The position numbers were made by a program, and so were the translations under genes. 5,232 nt of DNA, taken from the NCBI GenBank assembly GCA_003506095.1, contig DNWZ01000601.1, positions 1 to 5,232 on the forward strand, read 5' to 3'. This DNA is from Planctomycetaceae bacterium. GTDB taxonomy: Bacteria > Planctomycetota > Planctomycetia > Pirellulales > Pirellulaceae. Below the pieces are notes generated by a model. It saw only the letters and a program-made list of their open reading frames with translations, was not told where the DNA came from and made no database searches. This document shows positions 1-5,232 of this stretch, in pieces. Every line of letters begins with the position of its first letter. Position 1 is the first letter of the stretch.

Positions 1-1043
1 CGGACGCCAAGCTTTGGCGCGACGTGTTGGTGATTTCAAGGCGATACGCAGAAGCGGCCGCGCGGGTCGAAGCGGGTGAGGCGAGCGCTGAAGATCGTGG
101 GTCGGCGGGTCGCTTTTGGGCTCAGGTTCGTCGCGATTGGCACCGCGCATTGCCACACTTTGCGGCTTGCTCGACGCCAAAGTTTACCAAGTTGGCGGGC
201 ATCGAATTATTGGGCGGCCAGATGATTGATGCCGAGGATGCGAAGGATTTGGCGGACGGGTATCTGGCCGAAGCGAAGCGGGCGAAGGGTTGGTTAGGCG
301 AGTCGTTTGCGTTGCATTCTTATGATTTGTTGACGCTTGCGGCAGCGAACTCGGACCGAGCGGCGGCGTTGGAGTTGAATCGTCGGGCGAGTATGGTGAA
401 GGCTGAATATCCGCGAGCGTTCGTTCCGGCGGATGATCGGGTGGCGACCAGCGATGAAAGTTCAGACGATGGTTCAGCCGCGCCGACCGATGGTGCTTCG
501 TTACCGATGGCGATTCCCGACCGAGGGCCATCGCAGATGCTGGGCCGGTTGCGAATCGGCGGCGAGGATGCGGCGGTGTTGATTCGCTATCAAGCCGGGA
601 TGCCGGTAACGCAAAAGATCGTCGACCAGATGATTGTCGGGCTTGAAAACGCTGGTGGAATGCCCGGTGCTGACGCTGCGAGCGGGCTGATCGAACTGGA
701 TTTTATCGGTTCGCTGAGTGTCGATGGCCCCAAGACGGTTGCGTTTCATTTTGCAGGCAATGGTCCTGGCGGCAGTCAATCACTGTCGATTAACGGCCGC
801 GAGTTGCCGATCAACACTGCTGCGTCGACACAGTCGCCCAAGCGGCTTGAAGTCGACTTGATGCGGGGCGAATATCTGGTGCGGTGGACGACGATTTTGG
901 CCGACGGCGACCAGTTGTCGCTGAGGGTTGTGGACGAATCAGCGGGCAATTTGTTGCCGATTTTCGCTCCGCCCGCTGGGATCGCGAATCATCCGGGTAC
1001 GTTGCCGACGCGGTTGCGGGTCAATTTGGTCGTAGCCGAGTGA
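1..1043 (+). CDS. Hypothetical planctomycete-type protein, 3' part (helical Trp domain plus probable beta-sandwich domain)
   Basis: The frame is open from the window edge (first full codon at 3) to the TGA at 1041-1043, so the gene most likely starts upstream. A GTG at 24 is the first in-window start candidate but has no ribosome binding site. Counting from that GTG, residues about 26-125 form an Ala/Leu/Lys-rich helical domain with the run GRFWAQVRRDWHRALP. From memory this resembles a domain in many large planctomycete hypothetical proteins, where a conserved Trp precedes a G-L-P motif. Residues about 136-170 are an acidic, Ser/Pro-rich linker. Residues about 172-320 are rich in predicted beta strands, with a GNGPGG turn, a SINGREL segment and an RGEYLVRW strand, loosely like PA14-type sandwiches that bind carbohydrate or act extracellularly. 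The function is unknown. The coding assignment is firm; the domain parallels are tentative. Confidence 0.8.
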   Translation, partial: DAKLWRDVLVISRRYAEAAARVEAGEASAEDRGSAGRFWAQVRRDWHRALPHFAACSTPKFTKLAGIELLGGQMIDAEDAKDLADGYLAEAKRAKGWLGESFALHSYDLLTLAAANSDRAAALELNRRASMVKAEYPRAFVPADDRVATSDESSDDGSAAPTDGASLPMAIPDRGPSQMLGRLRIGGEDAAVLIRYQAGMPVTQKIVDQMIVGLENAGGMPGADAASGLIELDFIGSLSVDGPKTVAFHFAGNGPGGSQSLSINGRELPINTAASTQSPKRLEVDLMRGEYLVRWTTILADGDQLSLRVVDESAGNLLPIFAPPAGIANHPGTLPTRLRVNLVVAE

Positions 1044-1178
1044 GCTCAGGGGCAGGCGTCGATTTTGGCGTCGCGACGTTTTCGACTTGGCGAAGGTCGT
1101 ACAATCTCCGCAGTGAAGGCTCGATCCGGTCGAGTCGGTGCGGATTGTTGACAAAAACCCTTTGAAGATGGAAACGGA
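1044..1178. other. Intergenic spacer between hypothetical gene and AAA+ gene
   Basis: This 135-base spacer holds no gene I can support. The heptamer GGCGTCG occurs twice (1055-1061 and 1067-1073). CGTCG at 1057-1061 can pair with CGACG at 1074-1078, followed by four T at 1079-1082. That is a weak possible terminator for the upstream gene, with a 5-bp stem and a 12-base loop. A TTGACA at 1148-1153 matches a -35 box but lies too close to the ATG at 1179 to serve that gene. Confidence 0.5.
1100..1105 (+). promoter_or_regulatory. Candidate -10 element (TACAAT) upstream of the AAA+ gene
   Basis: TACAAT is one mismatch from the sigma-70 -10 consensus and lies 73 bases before the start codon of the AAA+ gene. 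No good -35 box exists at 16-18 bases upstream (the region reads roughly CGTTTT), so the call rests on the -10 match alone. It could instead be chance, with the AAA+ gene transcribed from further upstream. Confidence 0.25.
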
Positions 1179-2603
1179 ATGAGTGTCTTGATGGCTTCGC
1201 CCCAGGTGACGAATCTGCGAGAGTTGCGACAGAGTGGTTGGCGCAGTCGCACTGTCAAACGGGAAATGCGTGACAACCTGTTGAGATTGATGGCGACCGA
1301 GGAACCGCTGTTTCCAGGAATCATCGGTTACGAAGATACGGTAGTCCCCGAGATCGTGCTGGCGATTCTGGCTGAGCATGACATTTTGTTTCTCGGCGAA
1401 AAGGGACAAGCCAAAAGCCGGATCATGCGGCTGCTGACTCGTTTCTTGGACGAGTGGACTCCGTATATTGATCATCCCGAATTGCCGGTTCACGAAGATC
1501 CGGAGAAGCCGATTTCGCGATTGGGACGCGAGTTGGTCGCAAAGCTGGACCCCGAAGATATCAAGATCGGGTGGTGGCACCGCAGCGATCGGTACGCAGA
1601 ACGTTTGAGCCCGGGCACCAAGTTCGCTGACATCATCGGCGAGATCGATCCGGCGAAGTTGACTGGCGGCGTTAGCATGGGGGCCGAAGAAGCGTTGTCG
1701 TTCGGTTTGATCCCGCGGATGCATCGTGGAATTTTTGCGATGAACGAACTGCCGGAGTTGGATGATTTGGTGCAGGTTGGATTGTTCAATATCTTAGAAG
1801 AGCGTGATGTCCAGATACGTGGATATCCAATCCGATTTGATCTTGATATATCGATTTTGTTTTCGGCAAACCCATCGACTTACAATCGTTCGGGCAAGGT
1901 GATTCCGCAGTTAAAGGACCGGATCGGGACGCTGGTGCAGACGCATTATCCGGCCGAGCGTGATCAGGGGATAGAGATTCTGAAGCAGGAAGTGGGCGGC
2001 GACCTTGGGGGTGATTTTCCTGTCGTGGTCCCGTATTTCATGTATCAGATTATTGAAGAGATTACGAACCAGGCGCGAAAGAGTAAGTATGTGGATCAAG
2101 CGTCTGGAGTGTCGGCGCGGTTTTCGTTAGCCAACTTCAGGACGTTGGTGGCATCGGCCCGCAGGCGTGGTGTGGTGCATGGCGAAAAGCCAGCAGTGCC
2201 TCGGATAAGCGACCTGGGGCATTTGCACAGCAGTTCGCTCGGGAAGCTGGAGCTCGATTTGATGGGCAGCCATCAGATGTCGGAGCGTCAGGTGTTGGAC
2301 AGCGTTGTTGCGCAGGCGATTTCGGTAGTGTTTGCTGAGTATGTCGAGGAGCACGGATTGGCCGAGATTGCTGAGATTTTCCGCAAAGGGATTCGCGTTG
2401 AAGTAGGCGATTTGTTGCCAAGCAGGGTTTATGCCGAGCGGCTGAAACGGGTGCCGGCGGCGTGGGACAAGGCGTTCGAGGTGAATGCGAGCGAGGATGA
2501 GGCGGTGCGGGCGAGTTGTGTGGAATTCGTGCTAGCCGGGTTGTACAGCTTGGACAAGATCAGCCGCGCCGAGCGTCATGGAAAGATTGAGTATGAGAGT
2601 TAG
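1179..2603 (+). CDS. MoxR/ChlI-like AAA+ ATPase (magnesium-chelatase-type)
   Basis: A complete 474-residue cytoplasmic AAA+ ATPase of the MoxR/magnesium chelatase subunit I group. These proteins use ATP hydrolysis to remodel or mature partner proteins, often with a von Willebrand factor A (VWA) protein. Walker A is G73-EKGQAKS-80; Ala instead of the second Gly is usual in MoxR proteins. A ChlI-like stretch, GEIDPAKLTGG (154-164), leads into GLIPRMHRGIFAMNELPEL (176-194), the Walker B region, where the usual Asp is Asn189 and Glu190 is kept. Sensor 1 is around SANPSTY (N231), a likely arginine finger is R248 in QLKDRIG, and sensor 2 is SAR at 312-314. A helical C-terminal part follows to 474. 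The ATG at 1179 is the first start after an in-frame TGA at 1149; ATG 1191 is an alternative. The ribosome site is weak. No VWA gene lies within the window, and a terminator follows directly. The family is certain; the partner is unknown. Confidence 0.93.
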   Translation: MSVLMASPQVTNLRELRQSGWRSRTVKREMRDNLLRLMATEEPLFPGIIGYEDTVVPEIVLAILAEHDILFLGEKGQAKSRIMRLLTRFLDEWTPYIDHPELPVHEDPEKPISRLGRELVAKLDPEDIKIGWWHRSDRYAERLSPGTKFADIIGEIDPAKLTGGVSMGAEEALSFGLIPRMHRGIFAMNELPELDDLVQVGLFNILEERDVQIRGYPIRFDLDISILFSANPSTYNRSGKVIPQLKDRIGTLVQTHYPAERDQGIEILKQEVGGDLGGDFPVVVPYFMYQIIEEITNQARKSKYVDQASGVSARFSLANFRTLVASARRRGVVHGEKPAVPRISDLGHLHSSSLGKLELDLMGSHQMSERQVLDSVVAQAISVVFAEYVEEHGLAEIAEIFRKGIRVEVGDLLPSRVYAERLKRVPAAWDKAFEVNASEDEAVRASCVEFVLAGLYSLDKISRAERHGKIEYES

Positions 2604-2608
2604 GCTGT

Positions 2609-2636
2609 CCGGTGCAACACGGCACCGGCAGTTTTT
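2609..2636 (+). terminator. Intrinsic terminator after the AAA+ gene
   Basis: A perfect 7-bp GC-rich stem, CCGGTGC (2609-2615) with GCACCGG (2622-2628), closes a 6-base loop and is followed after three bases by five T (2632-2636). It begins five bases after the AAA+ stop codon. This is a standard Rho-independent terminator and implies that the downstream fusion gene has its own promoter. Confidence 0.75.
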
Positions 2637-2792
2637 GTGTCGCCCTTCGGGCTGAAGAGATTCTTGAACTGCGGCTGGTTAGGCCGGAGGCCAGCATCTA
2701 AACTGCTCGTGGCGTAAGTCACCGGAACTTGGCGTGGCTGTTTTGCTATCGTGGTGATGGTACGATACTCGCGAAATCCTTCTATCCGCGCG
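2637..2792. other. Intergenic spacer with clustered inverted repeats
   Basis: No gene is supported here on either strand; a reverse-strand open frame across it has no recognisable protein features. Several short inverted repeats are packed into about 60 bases: GCCC/GGGC (2642-2645, 2649-2652), an alternative CTTC/GAAG (2645-2648, 2654-2657), GGCC/GGCC (2682-2685, 2689-2692), and flanking TTAG/CTAA (2679-2682, 2698-2701) or GCTGG/CCAGC (2674-2678, 2691-2695). AACTGC occurs twice (2667-2672 and 2701-2706), and either copy can pair with GCAGTT (2628-2633) on the terminator's 3' side. It may be a dispersed palindromic element, an RNA leader, or simply GC-rich spacer. Confidence 0.4.
2761..2766 (+). 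promoter_or_regulatory. Weak candidate -10 element (TACGAT) before the permease-methyltransferase gene
   Basis: TACGAT lies 26 bases before ATG 2793 and is part of GTACGAT, similar to GTACAAT before the AAA+ gene. No convincing -35 box is visible (CTGTTT at 2738-2743 has 17-base spacing but a poor match). The upstream terminator makes a promoter somewhere in this spacer likely. If translation starts at 2757 instead, this hexamer lies inside the coding region and the call fails. Confidence 0.25.
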
Positions 2793-5232
2793 ATGCATTC
2801 GGAGCCTGTCACATTGTCGCCGTCAACATCACCTGCAAACACCCCTTACCGCTGGGCTAGATCCGGCGACGTAAACGCATTCTTTGGCCTGATCTTCGAT
2901 AACCTTGCCAACCTGCTATTGTTGGTGATGTTGCTGGGCGGCGCATTCCAGTTTCCGACCGATTTCATCATCAAGACCATGGTTCCTGGCACGGCGCTGG
3001 GGGTGCTGGTCGGCGACATTGCTTTCTTCTGGCTTGCATTCCGGTTGGCGCGAAAAACCGGCCTCGACGACGTGACCGCGATGCCGTTGGGGATCGACAC
3101 GCCGTCGCTGTTCGGCATGATTTTCTTCGTGCTGGGGCCATCTTTTTTGGCAGGTCGAGATGTGTTGGGGCTGAGCGAAGCGGATGCTGCACTGCGGACG
3201 TGGCACATCGGCATTTGGTGTTTGGTGTTGAGCGGTTTGCTGAAGCTGGCTTGTGCACCGATCTGTGGTTGGATCCGATCATCGGTACCGCGTGCCGGAC
3301 TGCTCGGTTCGCTTGCCGCGATCGCGTTGGTGTTGATCAGCTTCATGCCGATGCTCGACATTTTCGCCCATCCGTTGCCGGGGCTGTTGGCCACCGTCGT
3401 GATCTTGACCACCCTGATCGGACGCATCCCGTTTCCTGGCAAGTTGCCTGGAACGCTGGGGGCCCTAGCCGTTGCCGGCACGGTTTACTATTTGATGATC
3501 GCGATGGGCGTCGACGGATACCATGCCCCCAAGATGCCGACTGTAACTTGGATGCCCACCGATTGGTTGAACGCTTGGACCTTCGGTTGGATCGGATCGT
3601 TTGAGGCTGCGTTGCCATACTTGCCGATCGCGTTTCCGTTCGCGTTGATGACGGTCGTTGGCGGGATCGACTGCACCGAATCGGCTGCTGCGGCTGGCGA
3701 TGACTATGACACTAGAGGCGTGATCGCGATCGAAGGCGTTGCGACGTTGGTCGCTGGGATGTCAGGCGGAGTGATACAAACGACGCCTTATATTGGTCAT
3801 CCGGCATATAAAGCAATGGGCGGACGAGCGGCTTATAGTTTAGCGACAGCGTTGTTAGTAGGTTCAGCAGGATTAGTAGGTTATTTTGAACTTATTAATG
3901 CTTACTTGCCGATCCCTGTCGTGTTGCCGATTCTGGTATTCATTGGGCTTGAGATTACGGCGCAAAGTTTTTCAGCGACTCCGCGTCGCCATTATCCAGC
4001 CGTCGCGCTCGGTTGCGTCCCGGCGCTCGCTTTCTTGGCTCTGTCGTTTCCCAATCAATTGTTCGGCGACCCAGCATCGATCGCTGGCGGAGTGACGCTC
4101 GACAAGATCGACGGACGGTTGCAAGAAAAGTTGGCAACGCTGACTATGTTGTCCAATAGTTTTATCCTTATAAGTTTGTTATGGGCATGGATCCTGGCAT
4201 CGATCATCGACCGCAAACTGAACCTCGCGGCGATCGTGCTGTGCGTCACGGCGGCTTTGACGCTGTTCGGAGTGATCCACTCGCCGTTGGCAGAGAACCG
4301 ATTGTTCTTGCCAACGGGACCGGACAGCTGGGGTGATTGGGTGTTGGATGCGAAGTATCGTGCAATCGTGATGGAATATGCGCTGGCGTACCTGGCATCG
4401 GCAGTTTTGTTGGTCGCATGGAAGTCGCTAGTGCCGATCGAGTCGTTGCCGCCGATCGATGCGCATGGCGACGAGTCGGTTCAGGGTTTTGGTGCCGCCA
4501 CACGTGAATCGCAAGATCGCCCTGGCGGGCACGCTCAAGTCGCCGGCGCTTTAGCCGCCCAGTCGCTCGCTGCGCAACCGCTCGCGACCAGGACGCTCGA
4601 GCCCGAAGTGATGGATACGTTCGAAGCGGCGGTAATGTACGACCAAATGGATCATGAGGCGGTCAATCGAAAGTTTGTTGACGATCTGGTATCGGGTGGC
4701 GAATTAGGTGACGAGGTGATCGATCTTGGCACGGGGACGGCGCTGATTCCGATCGAATTATGCGAGCGGGTCGAGGGGGTGCGAGTACTTGCGATCGATG
4801 CCAGCGGCGAGATGTTGGACTTGGCGCGTCGTCGGATCGAGATCGCCCAGATGAATCAGCGGATTCAATTGGAACAAGCTGATTGCAAGGCATTGAAAGG
4901 TTTTGCGGGCGCGATGGCCGACACGGTGATCAGTAACACGGTGATTCATCATTTGCCCGATCCGTCGTTGATGGTTGGCGAAGCGGTTCGGCTGTTGCGC
5001 GGCGGCGGTCGGTTGTTTATTCGCGACCTTGTGCGGCCGGCGACAATGGGCGACGTTGATGCATTGGTTGCCGCTCACACTGAAAACGAAACCGAAGAAG
5101 CGCGCGCGATGTTTCGCGATTCGTTGCTGGCGGCGCTGACGATCGACGAAGCGCGGCAAATGTTTGCATCGCTGGGTTTGCCAGCGGCGAACGTGAAAAT
5201 GACCAGCGATCGGCACTGGACATTTGATGGAA
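2793..5232 (+). CDS. NCS2/AzgA-like permease fused to a class I SAM-dependent methyltransferase (3' end outside window)
   Basis: One frame of 813 codons runs to the window edge without a stop. Residues about 25-545 are a polytopic membrane protein with roughly 14 hydrophobic segments, the first near 30-53 and the last near 523-544. Its TTPYIGHPAYKAMGGRAAYS segment (330-349) parallels the AzgA/NCS2 signature TTxYIES...GGRTGLT, and GGIDCTES (290-297) matches the preceding core helix; DDVTAMPLGIDTPS (92-105) is the probable third-helix loop. Substrate unknown; nucleobase-like by family. Residues about 546-600 are an Ala/Gln-rich linker. Residues 601-813 are a Rossmann methyltransferase: motif I VIDLGTGT (642-649), acidic D669 in LAIDAS for the SAM ribose, ADCKAL (696-701), SNTVIHHLPDP (714-724), and LLRGGGRLFIRD (734-745). 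Little of the domain seems to be missing. Starts at 2751, 2754 and 2757 are also in frame after a TAA at 2715. I chose 2793 because the extra residues look non-conserved; no start has a clear ribosome site. With both ends of the membrane part inside, the enzyme would be cytoplasmic. Confidence 0.9.
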   Translation, partial: MHSEPVTLSPSTSPANTPYRWARSGDVNAFFGLIFDNLANLLLLVMLLGGAFQFPTDFIIKTMVPGTALGVLVGDIAFFWLAFRLARKTGLDDVTAMPLGIDTPSLFGMIFFVLGPSFLAGRDVLGLSEADAALRTWHIGIWCLVLSGLLKLACAPICGWIRSSVPRAGLLGSLAAIALVLISFMPMLDIFAHPLPGLLATVVILTTLIGRIPFPGKLPGTLGALAVAGTVYYLMIAMGVDGYHAPKMPTVTWMPTDWLNAWTFGWIGSFEAALPYLPIAFPFALMTVVGGIDCTESAAAAGDDYDTRGVIAIEGVATLVAGMSGGVIQTTPYIGHPAYKAMGGRAAYSLATALLVGSAGLVGYFELINAYLPIPVVLPILVFIGLEITAQSFSATPRRHYPAVALGCVPALAFLALSFPNQLFGDPASIAGGVTLDKIDGRLQEKLATLTMLSNSFILISLLWAWILASIIDRKLNLAAIVLCVTAALTLFGVIHSPLAENRLFLPTGPDSWGDWVLDAKYRAIVMEYALAYLASAVLLVAWKSLVPIESLPPIDAHGDESVQGFGAATRESQDRPGGHAQVAGALAAQSLAAQPLATRTLEPEVMDTFEAAVMYDQMDHEAVNRKFVDDLVSGGELGDEVIDLGTGTALIPIELCERVEGVRVLAIDASGEMLDLARRRIEIAQMNQRIQLEQADCKALKGFAGAMADTVISNTVIHHLPDPSLMVGEAVRLLRGGGRLFIRDLVRPATMGDVDALVAAHTENETEEARAMFRDSLLAALTIDEARQMFASLGLPAANVKMTSDRHWTFDG
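3774..3902 (+). other. Synonymous-codon anomaly patch inside the permease
   Basis: In the 43 codons for residues 328-370 only 9 end in G or C (about 21%), with TTA, GTA, GGA, GGT, ATA, AAT and TAT prominent. In the 41 codons for residues 60-100 of the same protein, 33 end in G or C (about 80%). Base composition in 3841-3900 falls to 22 G/C of 60. The protein sequence stays fully in family character, so this is a change in codon choice and not a frameshift or a foreign insert. Confidence 0.7.
4449..4607 (+). other. Interdomain linker of the fusion, with short protein and DNA repeats
   Basis: This coding segment joins the permease and methyltransferase parts. No ATG, GTG or TTG codon occurs in frame across it; the next upstream is TTG 4446 and the next downstream GTG 4608. 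It encodes a hydrophilic stretch followed by a near-repeat with LAAQ twice (residues 587-590 and 592-595). In DNA, CGCTCGC occurs at 4564-4570 and 4579-4585, and GTCGC (4562-4566) is inverted as GCGAC (4584-4588). It looks like a flexible tether of recent or low-constraint origin. Confidence 0.65.

Noticed and set aside
1148..1153. Perfect TTGACA -35 box
   Set aside because: A -10 at normal spacing would fall at about 1170-1176 (GAAACG-like, no match) and transcription would start after the ATG at 1179, so it cannot drive this gene.
939..1724. Long reverse-strand open frame (261 codons) overlapping the AAA+ gene
   Set aside because: It lies opposite a certain AAA+ coding region and crosses two genes and a spacer. 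Its translation is rich in Arg, Gln, His and Ser with no recognisable motif, typical of the complement of G/C-ending codons.
2757..2792. Upstream starts for the fusion gene (GTG 2751, GTG 2754, ATG 2757)
   Set aside because: They are in frame and possible, but add a basic, unremarkable N-terminal stretch and have no ribosome site. ATG 2793 is preferred only weakly, so the true start remains unsettled.
2600..2842. Small reverse-strand gene (80 codons) in the spacer before the permease
   Set aside because: It covers the terminator and inverted repeats and overlaps the start of the fusion gene. There is no ribosome site or protein motif; the segment is better explained as structured non-coding DNA.
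2846..3481. Reverse-strand open frame of 211 codons under the permease
   Set aside because: The opposite strand encodes a coherent membrane protein with family motifs. The reverse translation is low-complexity, rich in Ser, Pro, Asn and Lys, and lacks domains.
3200..3604. Second forward frame of 134 codons inside the permease
   Set aside because: It is a +1-type shadow, rich in Arg, His and Asp, within a continuous transmembrane coding region. I checked the permease frame at row boundaries and found no frameshift that would make it real.
4758..5216. Reverse-strand open frame of 152 codons under the methyltransferase
   Set aside because: The forward strand carries the full series of SAM methyltransferase motifs in order; the reverse product is a shadow.
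1..5232. CRISPR array, tRNA or rRNA gene, insertion sequence, phage attachment site
   Set aside because: I saw no regularly spaced repeats, cloverleaf-like or rRNA sequence, transposase motifs or terminal inverted repeats anywhere in the window.

Overview
The window looks like chromosomal DNA from a planctomycete of the Rhodopirellula/Pirellula type. This is inferred from moderately high GC, G/C-ending codons, genes without clear Shine-Dalgarno sites, and three proteins that resemble planctomycete families I know from memory. No database search was possible. All supported genes are on the + strand.

Layout: (1) positions 1-1043 hold the 3' part of a hypothetical protein, with a helical Trp-containing domain and then a probable beta-sandwich domain. 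(2) Positions 1044-1178 are a short spacer with a candidate -10 element. (3) Positions 1179-2603 hold a complete MoxR/ChlI-like AAA+ ATPase. (4) Positions 2604-2792 are a spacer with a convincing intrinsic terminator (2609-2636), a further cluster of inverted repeats, and a weak candidate promoter. (5) From 2793 to the end of the window runs one uninterrupted reading frame of at least 813 codons, still open at the 3' edge. It encodes a polytopic NCS2/AzgA-like permease (about residues 25-545), an Ala/Gln-rich linker, and a class I SAM-dependent methyltransferase domain (about residues 601-813+).

The permease-methyltransferase fusion is the most notable item. The frame is continuous through the join, and the linker has no ATG, GTG or TTG codon that would let the methyltransferase start separately without losing conserved residues. 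If the usual 14-helix topology holds, the methyltransferase lies in the cytoplasm, where SAM is available. Coupled uptake and methylation, or a membrane-anchored methyltransferase, are both possible; the substrate is unknown.

The permease also carries a 43-codon patch (residues 328-370) with sharply different synonymous codon use, over its most recognisable family signature. The three genes do not form an obvious pathway: the AAA+ gene is closed by its own terminator and has no von Willebrand factor A partner in the window.
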